Source: a candidate division Zixibacteria bacterium SM23_81 (GTDB lineage: Bacteria; SM23-81). From it: a stretch of 64,000 nucleotides of DNA. The DNA lies in contig LJUY01000005.1 of assembly GCA_001304015.1 (NCBI GenBank), forward strand, positions 1 through 64,000, in the 5' to 3' direction. Position 1 is the stretch's first letter. Each line of letters starts with the position of its first letter. Below are positions 17,863 through 27,342 of this stretch, piece after piece. Position numbers and translations under genes: made by a program. The notes under the pieces are model-generated. The model saw only the letters and a list, made by a program, of their open reading frames with translations, ran no database searches and was not told the DNA's origin.

Positions 17863-19017
17863 CTATGCGCCGGCCAGCTCTTTGATGAGGTTGCCGGCGA
17901 TGACGCTCCTCTGGATCTGGTTGGTGCCCTCATAGATCTGGGTGATTTTCGCATCCCGCATCATCTTCTCCACGGGATAATCCTTCATATACCCATAGCC
18001 GCCGAAAATCTGAACGGCATCAGTTGTCACCTTCATGGCCACATCCGAGGCCATGAGTTTGGCCATGGCAGACTCCTTGGAAAACCTTTTGGAGCCAAAG
18101 TCGATCATCCTGGAGACGGCGTAGACCAGGGCTCTGGCGGCCTCAATCTGGGTGGCCATGTCGGCCAACATAAACTGGACGCCCTGGAAGGAGGAGATGG
18201 GCTTGCCGAATTGAACTCTGCTATGAGCATATCTTAACGCCTCGTCCAGAGCTCCCTGAGCGATGCCCACGGCTTGAGCCCCCACCCCTGGGCGAGCCTG
18301 ATCCAGAGTCTTCATGGCCACGACAAAGCCCAGTCCCTCGCGGCCCAAGAGGTTTTCCTTGGGAACGCGGCAGTCCTGGAAGACCAGCTCCCGAGTGGCG
18401 GTGGCCCGAATGCCCATCTTGTTCTCCTCTTTCCCGAAGTCGAAACCCTCCATTCCTTTCTCCAGGATGAACGCCGAAGCACCCCGCCCTCCCTTTGATC
18501 GATCTGTCATGGCAACTGTGGTGTAAATCTCGGCTTCGCCGCCGTTGGTGATCCACTGCTTTGTTCCATTGAGGATATAACTGTCTCCGTCGCGGACAGC
18601 GGTGGTCTCGATCGCTATGGCATCGCTGCCGGCATTGGCCTCGGTCAGGCCGAAGGCGGCGAGCTTCTCGCCCCGGGCCAGAGGCGGGAGATACCGCTGT
18701 TTTTGCTCCTCGCTTCCGTAGAGGAGAATGGGAAACGTGCCCAGGGCGCTGCCCGCATAGCAGACGGCGATGCCACCGCAGGCCCGGCTGAGCTCCTCTG
18801 TGGCCAGAACCAGCTCAAAGATCCCGCACCCAGCACCTCCATATTTCTCTTCTATATACAGCCCGAAAAATCCGGCATCAGCCAAGATTTTCATCGTGTC
18901 CCAGGGAAACTCCCCGGTCTCGTCGTGCTTGGCGGCTACAGGTTTGATCTTATCCTGAGCGATCTCCCTGGCCAAATCCCGGATCATCTTCTGCTCTTCG
19001 GTGAGAAAATAGTCCAT
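17863..19017 (-). CDS. Acyl-CoA dehydrogenase
   Basis: 384 aa from the ATG at 19017 (AGAAGGAGA upstream; a start nine codons earlier would overlap rnc more). Full acyl-CoA dehydrogenase: N-terminal helical domain, [54 protein letters not shown], and [10 protein letters not shown] whose Glu is the catalytic base position of short/medium-chain enzymes. It oxidises an acyl-CoA to the enoyl-CoA, passing electrons to ETF or another acceptor. It follows the fatty-acid synthesis cluster directly; chain length preference cannot be read from sequence. No etfAB in the window. Confidence 0.92.
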   Translation of the reverse strand: MDYFLTEEQKMIRDLAREIAQDKIKPVAAKHDETGEFPWDTMKILADAGFFGLYIEEKYGGAGCGIFELVLATEELSRACGGIAVCYAGSALGTFPILLYGSEEQKQRYLPPLARGEKLAAFGLTEANAGSDAIAIETTAVRDGDSYILNGTKQWITNGGEAEIYTTVAMTDRSKGGRGASAFILEKGMEGFDFGKEENKMGIRATATRELVFQDCRVPKENLLGREGLGFVVAMKTLDQARPGVGAQAVGIAQGALDEALRYAHSRVQFGKPISSFQGVQFMLADMATQIEAARALVYAVSRMIDFGSKRFSKESAMAKLMASDVAMKVTTDAVQIFGGYGYMKDYPVEKMMRDAKITQIYEGTNQIQRSVIAGNLIKELAGA

Positions 19018-19036
19018 GAGACGGTTCTCCTTCTGC

Positions 19037-19768
19037 TCACACATCCAAGGCCTTTAGCGCCTCCCGGGCCGCCATCCGTTCGGCATCCTTTTTGCGAAAG
19101 CCCCATCCCTCTCCAACGATGCGACGGCCGAGAGACACGCGAACAACGAACACCCTTTTATGTTCGGGACCACCCTGAAAGACCAACCTGTATCGAGGGC
19201 GCAAACCCTGAGCCTGCGTCAATTCCTGAAGCAAGCTTTTTTCATTCTTATCCGCAGCGGGCTCGTCCCTTGGATTCCACCCTGAGAGAAACTGGCGGGA
19301 GATGATCCTTCGGACAGCGCGCAATCCGCCGTCCAGGTAAATGGCTCCCATGAGCGCCTCATAGGCATCAGCCAATAGGGCCGGATTATCACGACCTCCT
19401 TGGAGGACCTGACCTTTGTCCATAAAAATATACCGGCCCAGCTGCACGAATCTGGCCCGCTGGGCCAAGGAAGCCTCACACACCAGCGCCGATCTCAACT
19501 CGGTCAAGCGGCCTTCTGGAAACTGAGGAAAGCGACGATAAAGCTCCCCAGCTATGACAAATCCCAGGACGGCATCTCCCAGGAACTCAAGCCTCTGATA
19601 GGAGCTGTCGACGGAAGGCGCCGCGCAGGATGGGTGAGTCAAAGCCTGCCGCAGGAGCTGGCTATCCCGAAACCGATGTCCGATGGTTTGTTCCAGGGTG
19701 GAGATGGCGGAAAGGGGATCGTCGGAGGAGGCAAGAGGCCGGCTGAGATTATCCCTATTTCGGCTCAA
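19037..19768 (-). CDS. rnc: Ribonuclease III
   Basis: 243 aa, normal length. The signature RLEFLGDAVLGF (~residues 59-70) carries the catalytic Glu/Asp; a second acidic pair lies in DAYEALMGAIYLDGG; the C-terminal ~70 residues form a dsRNA-binding domain (KSLLQELTQAQGLRPRYR ... AAREALKAL). It processes rRNA precursors and structured mRNAs. TTG appears to be the start, with GAGG five bases upstream, and it overlaps fabF by 14 bases, as is common for fab-rnc clusters. Confidence 0.95.
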   Translation of the reverse strand: MSRNRDNLSRPLASSDDPLSAISTLEQTIGHRFRDSQLLRQALTHPSCAAPSVDSSYQRLEFLGDAVLGFVIAGELYRRFPQFPEGRLTELRSALVCEASLAQRARFVQLGRYIFMDKGQVLQGGRDNPALLADAYEALMGAIYLDGGLRAVRRIISRQFLSGWNPRDEPAADKNEKSLLQELTQAQGLRPRYRLVFQGGPEHKRVFVVRVSLGRRIVGEGWGFRKKDAERMAAREALKALDV

Positions 19769-20999
19769 ACTTCCTCACCACCAGGGTGACATTATGACCG
19801 CCGAAGCCGAAGCTGTTGCTGATGGCCACACGAACCGGGCATTTCCTGGACTCATTAGGAACGTAATCCAGATCGCACTCGGGATCGGGGTGTTCGTAAT
19901 TGACCGTCGGGTGGATCATCTCATCCCGGATGCTCATCAAAGCAGCAATGAGCTCAACGCCAGCGGCAGCTCCCAGAAGGTGTCCAATCATGGATTTCGT
20001 AGAGCTGATGGGCACATTATGTGCATGTTCTCCGAAGACGGTTTTGATGGCCGCCGTCTCGAACTTATCGTTAAGAGGCGTGGAGGTTCCGTGGGCGTTG
20101 ATATAGTCCACATCCTGCGGATTCAGCTCGGCATCCTCCAGAGCCAATTTCATGACCCGAGCTGCGCCCTCACCCCCCGGTGCTGGGGCTGTGATGTGAT
20201 AGGCATCGGCGGTATAAGCACACCCCACAAGCTCCCCATGGATGGAAGCTCCTCTGGCCTGGGCGTGATTCAGAGTCTCCAAGACCAATATGCCCGCTCC
20301 CTCGCCCATGACAAAACCATCTCTCTGGGCATCGAAAGGGCGACTGGCCCGGTGAGGTTCATCATTGCGAGTGGATAAGGCCTGCATGGCACAGAACCCG
20401 GCCAATGCCAGTGGGGTAATGGTAGCCTCGGTGCCTCCCGCGATCATCACATCCGCATCGCCTCGCTGAAGGATGCGATAGGCATCTCCGATAGCGTGTC
20501 CGGCCGAGGCGCATGCTGAGACGGTGGTGTAGTTAGGACCCTTAAATCCGTACTGTATGGAGATCTGGCCAGGAGCCATATCGGAGATCATCATGGGGAT
20601 GAAGAAGGGGCTAATCTTCCCAGGCCCCCGGTTGAGCAATGTGGAGTGCTGTTTTTCTAAGGTAGCGATACCGCCGATACCCGAGCTGACAATCACCCCG
20701 GCTCTCGACTTGTCCAGCGCATCCAGATCCAGCCCAGAATCTGCGATGGCCTCGGTGGTGGCGGCCAGGGCATACTGCACAAAGGGGTCGAAACGCCGCG
20801 CCTCCTTCGGGTTGAAGTAGGCGCTGGGCTCAAAACCCTTCAGCTCTCCGACGATCTGAGAAGTAAAATCGGAGGCATCGAAATAGGTGACGGGCCCGAT
20901 CCCATCTTGCCCCTTCAAAAGCGTCTGCCAATAATCTTGGACCGTGAGGCCTGTGGGGGTCAATGCCCCCATACCGGTCACCACAACTCTATTTTCCAT
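19755..20999 (-). CDS. fabF: 3-oxoacyl-ACP synthase II
   Basis: 414 aa. Catalytic triad visible: Cys in VSACASAGHAIG (~residue 164), His in AHGTSTPLND and His in GHLLGAAAGVE. Elongates acyl-ACP with malonyl-ACP in type II fatty-acid synthesis. Lies between acpP and rnc in a conserved fab order. N-terminus MENRVVVTGMGALTPTG is canonical. Confidence 0.96.
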   Translation of the reverse strand: MENRVVVTGMGALTPTGLTVQDYWQTLLKGQDGIGPVTYFDASDFTSQIVGELKGFEPSAYFNPKEARRFDPFVQYALAATTEAIADSGLDLDALDKSRAGVIVSSGIGGIATLEKQHSTLLNRGPGKISPFFIPMMISDMAPGQISIQYGFKGPNYTTVSACASAGHAIGDAYRILQRGDADVMIAGGTEATITPLALAGFCAMQALSTRNDEPHRASRPFDAQRDGFVMGEGAGILVLETLNHAQARGASIHGELVGCAYTADAYHITAPAPGGEGAARVMKLALEDAELNPQDVDYINAHGTSTPLNDKFETAAIKTVFGEHAHNVPISSTKSMIGHLLGAAAGVELIAALMSIRDEMIHPTVNYEHPDPECDLDYVPNESRKCPVRVAISNSFGFGGHNVTLVVRKFEPK

Positions 21000-21076
21000 A
21001 AGTATGGCACCTTGAAGTAAAATGTGAACTTTTTAAAATATGGATACTGCCTCAAAACGGTGCCCAACGAAGTTCC

Positions 21077-21316
21077 TCACTCTCCCTCGACGTTTTTCTT
21101 CAGGTACTCGATGGCGTCGCCCACGGTGGTGATCTTCTCGGCGTCCTCGTCGGGAATCTCGATACTGAACTTCTCCTCTAGGGCCATGACTAACTCGACG
21201 GTGTCCAGAGAGTCCGCCCCCAGATCATCGACAAAAGAGGCCCCATCGGTCACCTGCTTGGCGTCAACTCCCAACTGTTCCACAATGATCTCCTTCACCT
21301 TCGTTTCAATGGACAT
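21077..21316 (-). CDS. acpP: Acyl carrier protein
   Basis: 79 aa acidic four-helix protein. [19 protein letters not shown] contains the DSL serine that receives 4'-phosphopantetheine (~residue 37). Carrier of growing acyl chains; placed between fabG and fabF. The ATG is preceded by GAGGAGGTGA, a very strong Shine-Dalgarno site, in keeping with high expression of ACP. Confidence 0.97.
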   Translation of the reverse strand: MSIETKVKEIIVEQLGVDAKQVTDGASFVDDLGADSLDTVELVMALEEKFSIEIPDEDAEKITTVGDAIEYLKKNVEGE

Positions 21317-21358
21317 TCTCGTTTCACCTCCTCGTTAGGTGGACCCATATGAATCCCG

Positions 21359-22099
21359 TCACATGAGCAGTCCACCATCCACATTGATGACCTGACCGGT
21401 GACGTACCCGGCGTCCTCGGAAACCAAAAAAGAAACCAGCAGGGCCACGTCTTCTGGCTTGCCCAAGCGGCGTAGCGGAATGGCTTTCAGAAAAGTTTCT
21501 CTACCTCGATCGCCCAGCCCTTTGGTCATCTCCGTCTCGATAAAACCGGGGGCCACGGCATTCACCGTGATGGCTCGCGAGGCCAGCTCCTTGGCCACTG
21601 CCTTGGTGAAACCGATGATCCCGGCTTTAGAAGCGCAGTAATTGACCTGACCCGCATTGCCCATCAGGCCAACCACCGATGCAATATTGACGATGCGACC
21701 GCTTCTCTGTTTCATCATCTGCTTGACTACTGCTTTGGTACAGTTAAAAGTACCTTTCAGGTTGACGTCCAAGACCTGATTCCACTCCTCCTCCGACATA
21801 CGGGCTAGCAGATTATCTCGAGTGATGCCAGCATTATTAACCAGGATGTCGATGCGAGAAAATCGCCCTAGGATCTGTTCCACGGCAGAGGAAACCTGGT
21901 TAAATTGAGCGACGTCCACCCGAAAAGAGAGACCCAAACTTCCCATGGCCTCCACCTCCCTAGCAGTTTGGACAACAGACTCTTCTTCGATGTCCCAACA
22001 CACCAGAGAGGCCCCTTCCCGAGCTAACTGAAGGGCAATAGTTCTGCCGATGCCCCGTCCTGCTCCTGTGACCACCGCGACCTTGTCCTTGAGTTTCAC
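21359..22099 (-). CDS. fabG: 3-oxoacyl-ACP reductase
   Basis: 246 aa from the GTG at 22099, which has GGAGG eight bases upstream and overlaps the fabD stop (GTGA); the frame is open further 5' but only within fabD. Short-chain dehydrogenase: NADPH site VVTGAGRGIGRTIA, NNAG motif, catalytic Ser/Tyr/Lys in NIASVVGLMGNAGQVNYCASK. Reduces 3-oxoacyl-ACP to 3-hydroxyacyl-ACP. C-terminus GQVINVDGGLLM is typical for FabG. Confidence 0.95.
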   Translation of the reverse strand: MKLKDKVAVVTGAGRGIGRTIALQLAREGASLVCWDIEEESVVQTAREVEAMGSLGLSFRVDVAQFNQVSSAVEQILGRFSRIDILVNNAGITRDNLLARMSEEEWNQVLDVNLKGTFNCTKAVVKQMMKQRSGRIVNIASVVGLMGNAGQVNYCASKAGIIGFTKAVAKELASRAITVNAVAPGFIETEMTKGLGDRGRETFLKAIPLRRLGKPEDVALLVSFLVSEDAGYVTGQVINVDGGLLM

Positions 22100-23064
22100 A
22101 CAGAATCCTCCGAAGATGACATTGTGGAGATGCTGCTGCGACATCGAGCCAAGGCCGCCTCCAGTTCCTCCACCCCGTCAACGCCCAGGGTCTCCACCTC
22201 CGGCGCTATGCGCCGCATGAGCCCCTGGAGCACCTTGCCAGGCCCAACCTCCAGAAAGAGATCGGTTCCCATCTTGCCCATCTGCTCTATAGATTCAGAC
22301 CACCTCACCGGACTCACCAGCTGTTGGATGAGCAACTCCTTGATTTTCTCCGGATCCTCCGCCGGCTCCGCAGTCACATTGGCTATAACGGGAATTTTAG
22401 GCGGGCGAAATTCAGCCTCCTCCAGCGCAGCGGCCAATGGTTCCAAAGCGTCCGCCATCAAAGGGGAATGAAAAGCTCCGCTCACCGACAGGTTTATTAC
22501 TCGCCGAGCTCCCTCCTCTTTGGCCAAGGCCATGGCTTTTTGCACACCCGAGACCTCACCGGAGATGACCAGCTGCAGGGGAGAATTGTGATTGGCTAGC
22601 TGCACGACACCGGCGTCGGAGGCCGACGCGCACAGTTGCTCTACCCTGTCCGCGGGCAATCCTATGATGGCCGCCATAGTCCCCGGACGCCTTTGGCCCG
22701 CCTCCCTCATCAGCTGCCCTCTTAACTGCACAATAGGAAGGGCCTCCTCGTAAGGAAGCACGCCCGCGGCAACGAGAGCCGAATATTCCCCCAGGCTATG
22801 CCCTGCCACCACTAAGGGTACCACCTCCCCCTTGTGAAGGAGCATGAAAAGGGCCATGCTGAGGGCAAATATAGCCGGCTGAGTATTGTCCGTCTGGGTC
22901 AACTGCTCCTCAGGACCATAAAAGGAGAGATGGGCGATGTCCATATCCAGAATTTCGTTAGTGAGATCATAGTGTTCTTTAACCTCGGGATATCGATCCC
23001 ACAACGTCCTGCCCATGCCCACATACTGAGAAGCCTGGCCGGGAAAGACAAAGGCGAGATTCAT
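22096..23064 (-). CDS. fabD: Malonyl-CoA:ACP transacylase
   Basis: 322 aa from the ATG at 23064 (AGGAGGA upstream; earlier in-frame starts lie inside fabH). FVFPGQASQYVGMG at the start, catalytic Ser in GHSLGEYSAL (~residue 92), and His in SGAFHSPLM. Loads malonyl groups onto ACP. Stop overlaps the fabG start by four bases. Confidence 0.95.
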   Translation of the reverse strand: MNLAFVFPGQASQYVGMGRTLWDRYPEVKEHYDLTNEILDMDIAHLSFYGPEEQLTQTDNTQPAIFALSMALFMLLHKGEVVPLVVAGHSLGEYSALVAAGVLPYEEALPIVQLRGQLMREAGQRRPGTMAAIIGLPADRVEQLCASASDAGVVQLANHNSPLQLVISGEVSGVQKAMALAKEEGARRVINLSVSGAFHSPLMADALEPLAAALEEAEFRPPKIPVIANVTAEPAEDPEKIKELLIQQLVSPVRWSESIEQMGKMGTDLFLEVGPGKVLQGLMRRIAPEVETLGVDGVEELEAALARCRSSISTMSSSEDSV

Positions 23065-23086
23065 ACCAATCCTCCTGAGGGGATCT

Positions 23087-24076
23087 CTACCAGCGGATGA
23101 GCGCCGAGCCCCAAGTGAACCCTCCGCCAAAAGCAACTAACAACAAGACATCTCCCGGTTTCACTTTGCCCTTTCTGCGAGCCTCGTCCAGAGCTAGGGG
23201 GATGGAGGCAGCGGAGGTGTTGCCGTATCGGTCGATGTTGACGTATACTTTATCCATGGGCAAGTGAATCCTCCTGGCCGTGGCCTTGATGATTCTGGTA
23301 TTGGCCTGGTGAGGTATCATCAAATCTACGTCCTGACCATTCATGCCAGCCTTTTGCAGAACTTTCAGGGCGGCGTCGCCCATGGCTTTCACCGCAGCCT
23401 TGAATACCTCGTTACCAGACATCTTGATGAAGTGAAGCCGCTGGTCTACCGTCTCATGGGATGCCGGCTTGCGCGATCCCCCGGCGGGCATATGAAGGAG
23501 ATGCCACAGGCTCCCGTTACCTCCCAGATAGGTTTCCAGAACTCCCTCATCCTTTTCCGCGGGCCTTAAAACGGCGGCGCCGGCGGCATCTCCGAAAAGG
23601 ACACAGGTGCTCCTGTCCTTATAATCCGTAATTTTGGTGAGAGTTTCAGCGCCGATGATCAGAATAGTACGGTATTGGCCCGAGTTGATGAACGCTTTGC
23701 CCACGGTAAGGGCGTAGATAAATCCGGAACAAGCGGCCTGCAGGTCCATGGGAGCGGCGTTTCGAGCCCCGATGAGATTCTGCACCAGACAGGCCGTGGA
23801 GGGAAAAATCATATCTGGTGAGGCTGTGCCAACGATGATCACGTCCAGCTCTTCCGGTGAAATTGAGGCTTCCTTCAGGGCACGCTGAGCGGCCAGGGCT
23901 GCTAGGTCAGAGGTAGCCGTCTGATCATCGCTGATGTGGCGTTCGCGAATTCCAGAGCGAGTCACAATCCACTCATCGCTGGTCTCCACCATCCGCTCAA
24001 AATCTTGATTGGTGAGAATTCGATCTGGCACAGCGGATCCTGTGCTAACAATTTTAGTTCTCTTTTGTCTACTCAT
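23087..24076 (-). CDS. fabH: 3-oxoacyl-ACP synthase III
   Basis: 329 aa. Catalytic residues: Cys in LQAACSGFIYAL (~residue 113), His in IPHQANTRII, Asn in RYGNTSAASIPLAL. Condenses acetyl-CoA with malonyl-ACP to start fatty-acid synthesis. Overlaps plsX by eight bases and precedes fabD. Confidence 0.96.
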   Translation of the reverse strand: MSRQKRTKIVSTGSAVPDRILTNQDFERMVETSDEWIVTRSGIRERHISDDQTATSDLAALAAQRALKEASISPEELDVIIVGTASPDMIFPSTACLVQNLIGARNAAPMDLQAACSGFIYALTVGKAFINSGQYRTILIIGAETLTKITDYKDRSTCVLFGDAAGAAVLRPAEKDEGVLETYLGGNGSLWHLLHMPAGGSRKPASHETVDQRLHFIKMSGNEVFKAAVKAMGDAALKVLQKAGMNGQDVDLMIPHQANTRIIKATARRIHLPMDKVYVNIDRYGNTSAASIPLALDEARRKGKVKPGDVLLLVAFGGGFTWGSALIRW

Positions 24077-25085
24077 TGCTCATCTCGCCATTTTCTTGGA
24101 GCTGACGACGAATACCGGAATTCACATCTGCTTTAACCATCTGTTGGGCGACGGCGATGGCATTTCTGATTGCCCTGGCAGAGGAACCCCCGTGACAGAT
24201 GATACACGCACCATTAACGCCCAAAAGGGGTGCACCGCCATACTCAGCATAATCCAGTTCCCGTCTAAAGGCTAACAGGGCCGGCATCAAGAGATGAGTG
24301 CCCAGGCGATAGCGGAGTCTGGCCATGACATATCGTTTCAGCTGAGCCGTCAAGAGACCATCGATGCTCTCGGCGAATTTCAACATGACGTTACCCACAA
24401 ACCCCTCGCAGACCACAACATCCACATTCCCGCGGAGGATATCACGCCCTTCAATATTGCCCACGAAGTTGAGAGAACTCTGCGAGAGCATCTGATGGGC
24501 CAATATGGTGGGCTCGTTGCCCTTGGAGCTCTCCTCCCCAATGCTCAACAAGCCCACTTTCGGCCGTCGGCGGCGCAGGATATAGCTCGCATAGGTAGAA
24601 CCCATGACCCCAAATTGATAAAGATGCAAAGCCTTACAACTGGCATTAGCTCCCACATCCAATACCACCGCCGTGTCCCGCTCGGTGGGAAAAAAAGAGG
24701 CGATGGCGGGTCTACTCACACCCTCTAACCGTCCCAATTCCACCAGCGCCGCCGCCATAATCGCCCCTGTGTTTCCAGCGCTCACGATGGCATCGGCTCG
24801 CCCCGTTTTCACCAGATCCACGGCCACCATGATGGAAGAATCTCGTTTTTTGCGCAAGGCAATAGCGGGGGTTTCGTCCATGGCCACCACCTCTGGCGCG
24901 TGGACCACCGAAATGGGCAATCCCCTTGGCATGAAACGGCTCTGCAGATTTTTCTCGATGATGGCTTTCTGACCTACCAGGAGGATCTCCGTGCCTTCTT
25001 GGACGAGACCGGCCGCCTGGACCACACCTTCCACTATGGGATGTGGGGTGCTGCCTCCTCCCATGGCATCGATAGCGATCTTCAT
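24069..25085 (-). CDS. plsX: Phosphate acyltransferase PlsX
   Basis: 338 aa starting MKIAIDAMGGGSTP, the invariant PlsX N-terminus. Contains VSAGNTGAIMAAAL, VLDVGANASCK and a C-terminal YGGAPLLGVNGACIICHG segment. Converts acyl-ACP to acyl-phosphate for phospholipid synthesis; peripheral membrane enzyme. Conserved place between rpmF and fabH. Confidence 0.96.
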   Translation of the reverse strand: MKIAIDAMGGGSTPHPIVEGVVQAAGLVQEGTEILLVGQKAIIEKNLQSRFMPRGLPISVVHAPEVVAMDETPAIALRKKRDSSIMVAVDLVKTGRADAIVSAGNTGAIMAAALVELGRLEGVSRPAIASFFPTERDTAVVLDVGANASCKALHLYQFGVMGSTYASYILRRRRPKVGLLSIGEESSKGNEPTILAHQMLSQSSLNFVGNIEGRDILRGNVDVVVCEGFVGNVMLKFAESIDGLLTAQLKRYVMARLRYRLGTHLLMPALLAFRRELDYAEYGGAPLLGVNGACIICHGGSSARAIRNAIAVAQQMVKADVNSGIRRQLQENGEMSNE

Positions 25086-25100
25086 GGGTTCTTCTCGTGA

Positions 25101-25283
25101 TTACTTCGCTTTGGGAGCCACGGCCTCCCGCTCGTTGTAATACCCGCAATGAGGACAGGCCCGATGTGGCATTTTGGGCTGATGACAATGGGGACACGGG
25201 GTTAATGGGGGAGAGGACAATTTCCAATGCGTCCTCCTTTTATCCCGCCTGGATTTGGAAACTTTTCTTTTAGGAACAGCCAC
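25101..25283 (-). CDS. rpmF: Ribosomal protein bL32
   Basis: 60 aa from the GTG at 25283 (AAAGGAGAGGG upstream), giving MAVPKRKVSKSRRDKRR, the canonical L32 N-terminus; longer in-frame starts overlap yceD. Zinc-ribbon type with CPHCHQPKMPHRACPHCG (four Cys). Structural protein of the 50S subunit. Overlaps the end of yceD by 14 bases and precedes plsX, the standard bacterial arrangement. Confidence 0.96.
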   Translation of the reverse strand: MAVPKRKVSKSRRDKRRTHWKLSSPPLTPCPHCHQPKMPHRACPHCGYYNEREAVAPKAK

Positions 25284-25806
25284 TTCCCTCTCCTTTAGAC
25301 TTGTTGGGAAATAACTTCTGAAGGCCCGACCAGCGGGGATCCTCAACCTTCATGTGGCACTGGCATCTGCTCTGGTTCAAGTTCGTGCCGCAATGCGGGC
25401 ACAGTCCCCGACAATCTTCCCGACAAAGGGGCTTTTCCGGGATGGACAGCAGAATGGTCTGGCGAATTTCTTCTGAAACGTCCACTTCCTTGGCTCCCGG
25501 CGGAATGATCTTGACCTCGTGTTCACTGTCCTCCGGGGCTGGCCCTTGGGAGAAGGTCAACAGAATGGTCATTTCTCCTGAGATCTCCCATTCCACGGTC
25601 TCCAGACAGCGACTGCACTCTAATTCCGCGATGGCCTTCACCTCTGCCTGACAAACGATTTGATCGGCCACCTTTTGAAGGGTGAACTGGACACCTACGG
25701 GTTTCGTGAAATGGAGGTTTTCCTCTTCCAGACCCAAGGAGCTGGCCGGTTCTTGTAGAAACTGCCTATGGATTCCCTTGGAAAGATCCGTGATTCGAAT
25801 ATGCAT
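25270..25806 (-). CDS. yceD: YceD/DUF177 family protein (large-subunit rRNA accumulation protein)
   Basis: 178 aa from the ATG at 25806 (GGGAG seven bases upstream). DUF177 core with a CSRCLE motif (~residue 65) and a second cysteine set (CREDCRGLCPHCGTNLN) typical of non-proteobacterial homologues. The family is linked to 23S rRNA accumulation and is almost always upstream of rpmF. First gene of the rpmF-plsX-fab-rnc operon; the promoter at 25820-25847 lies almost on top of the start codon. Confidence 0.9.
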   Translation of the reverse strand: MHIRITDLSKGIHRQFLQEPASSLGLEEENLHFTKPVGVQFTLQKVADQIVCQAEVKAIAELECSRCLETVEWEISGEMTILLTFSQGPAPEDSEHEVKIIPPGAKEVDVSEEIRQTILLSIPEKPLCREDCRGLCPHCGTNLNQSRCQCHMKVEDPRWSGLQKLFPNKSKGEGSGCS

Positions 25807-25819
25807 GAAAGACTCCCAC

Positions 25820-25847
25820 AATATATCGATGGTAGCTCAAATGTCAA
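25820..25847 (-). promoter_or_regulatory. Sigma70-type promoter of the yceD-rpmF-plsX-fab operon
   Basis: Minus strand TTGACA (25842-25847), 16-base spacer, TATATT (25820-25825). The -10 ends only 13 bases before the yceD ATG, so the inferred leader is a few nucleotides long and would cut into the Shine-Dalgarno site. Confidence 0.65.
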
Positions 25848-25890
25848 GTGTTTTCCTAGGCCTTTTGGAATCCTTGAACAACTGCCTTGT

Positions 25891-27303
25891 TCAAGCACTC
25901 CTTTTGCCTCGCAGGTAGACATCGATGGCCCTGGCCGTATTACGACCGGCCCCCATGGCCAGAATAACGGTCGCCGCCCCGGTGACGATGTCTCCCCCAG
26001 CGTAGACCCCCTCCTTGCTGGTGACTCCTGTTAAGGGATCGGCGACGATGTACCCCCATTTATTGGTTTCCAAACCAGAGGTGGTGGCAGCCACCAGCGG
26101 GTTGGCCCCCTGCCCAATGGCCACTATCACCTGGTCAACATCCATGACGAACTCAGAGCCCTTTATGGGGACAGGCCGGCGACGCCCTGACTCATCCGGT
26201 GACCCCAATTCCATCCGGACGCACTCCATTCCCTTCACCCACCCCTGTTCGTTCCCCTGAATGGATATTGGATTGGTCAACAACTTGAATTCGATGCCCT
26301 CTTCCTCCGCGTTCTCGATCTCCTCCTCCCGGGCCGGCATCTCTGCCCGCGAGCGACGATACACACAGGTGACTTTCTCGGCTCCCAGTCGCAGGGCTGT
26401 CCGAAGAGAATCCATGGCCACGTTTCCGCCACCCACCACAGCCACCCTTCGGCCCATTTTGATAGGGGTATCGTACTCAGGAAACTGGAAGGCTTTCATC
26501 AAGTTGGAGCGTGTGAGAAATTCATTGGCCGAATAGACCCCATTATAGTTTTCTCCGGGAATGTTCATAAAATAGGGCAAACCTGCCCCGTTGCCCAGAA
26601 AGACCGCATCGTATCCGCTGTTCAGGAACTCGTCCACGGTCTGTGTCTGGCCAACGACGAAACTCAGTTTCAGCTCTACTCCCAGGCTCGTGATGTAGTC
26701 TACCTCTCTCTTGACGATGACCTTCGGCAGTCTAAATTCTGGGATGCCGTAGATCAGAACGCCGCCCGGTTCGTGTAGGGCTTCGAAGATGGTTACGCCG
26801 TGCCCCAGCTTGGCCAGGTCGCCAGCAACGGTGAGCCCGGCTGGCCCGGCCCCCACCACGGCAACTTTTTTTCCTGTGGAAGGAGCTCTTGGGGGAATCT
26901 CTACAGCCTGATGCTGAGCCTCATAATCAGCCACGAAACGCTCTAATCGGCCAATGGCCACCGCCGCGCCCTTCTTGGCCAGAATACAGAGCTTCTCGCA
27001 CTGATCCTCCTGGGGACAAACCCGACCGCATATGGCCGGCAAACTGTTGGTCTCCTTGATGACCCGAGCCCCCCCGATGAAGTCTCCCTCCTGGATGCGC
27101 CCAATAAAGCCTGGGATATCCACCTCCACCGGACAGCCGGCGACGCAGCGGGGCTTTTTACACCCCAGGCAACGATCCGCCTCCCGCTTGGCTTGATCGA
27201 CGCTGTATCCTAAGGCCACCTCGTCGAAGTTATGAGCCCGTAAATGAGGATCTTGGCGAGGGATAGGCTCTCTTTTCAAATTCAGCTTCTTTTTCTCAGC
27301 CAA
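25891..27303 (-). CDS. nfnB: NfnB/SudA-like NADPH-dependent oxidoreductase (GltD family)
   Basis: 470 aa. N-terminal 4Fe-4S region (CLGCKKPRCVAGCPVEVDIP and CGRVCPQEDQCEKLC, residues ~45-110), then FAD site VAVVGAGPAGLTVAGDLAKL (~150) and NAD(P) site VAVVGGGNVAMD (~285), and a C-terminal GDIVTGAATVILAMGAGR. This is the glutamate synthase small-chain fold. Next to an NfnA-like gene it most likely forms the large subunit of NfnAB, the bifurcating transhydrogenase coupling NADH, ferredoxin and NADP; sulfide dehydrogenase and glutamate synthase small chain are alternatives, but no gltB is nearby. Start codon is TTG with AGAGG immediately before it. Confidence 0.85.
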   Translation of the reverse strand: MAEKKKLNLKREPIPRQDPHLRAHNFDEVALGYSVDQAKREADRCLGCKKPRCVAGCPVEVDIPGFIGRIQEGDFIGGARVIKETNSLPAICGRVCPQEDQCEKLCILAKKGAAVAIGRLERFVADYEAQHQAVEIPPRAPSTGKKVAVVGAGPAGLTVAGDLAKLGHGVTIFEALHEPGGVLIYGIPEFRLPKVIVKREVDYITSLGVELKLSFVVGQTQTVDEFLNSGYDAVFLGNGAGLPYFMNIPGENYNGVYSANEFLTRSNLMKAFQFPEYDTPIKMGRRVAVVGGGNVAMDSLRTALRLGAEKVTCVYRRSRAEMPAREEEIENAEEEGIEFKLLTNPISIQGNEQGWVKGMECVRMELGSPDESGRRRPVPIKGSEFVMDVDQVIVAIGQGANPLVAATTSGLETNKWGYIVADPLTGVTSKEGVYAGGDIVTGAATVILAMGAGRNTARAIDVYLRGKRSA

Positions 27304-27342
27304 CCTCTTTTCCCACTGACGACGTGGCGCAGTCTCCTGCCA

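Noticed and set aside
25873-25895. 9-bp perfect hairpin at the nfnB stop codon as a terminator
   Set aside because: No T-run follows on either strand and the stem overlaps the stop codon; kept only as a weak possibility.
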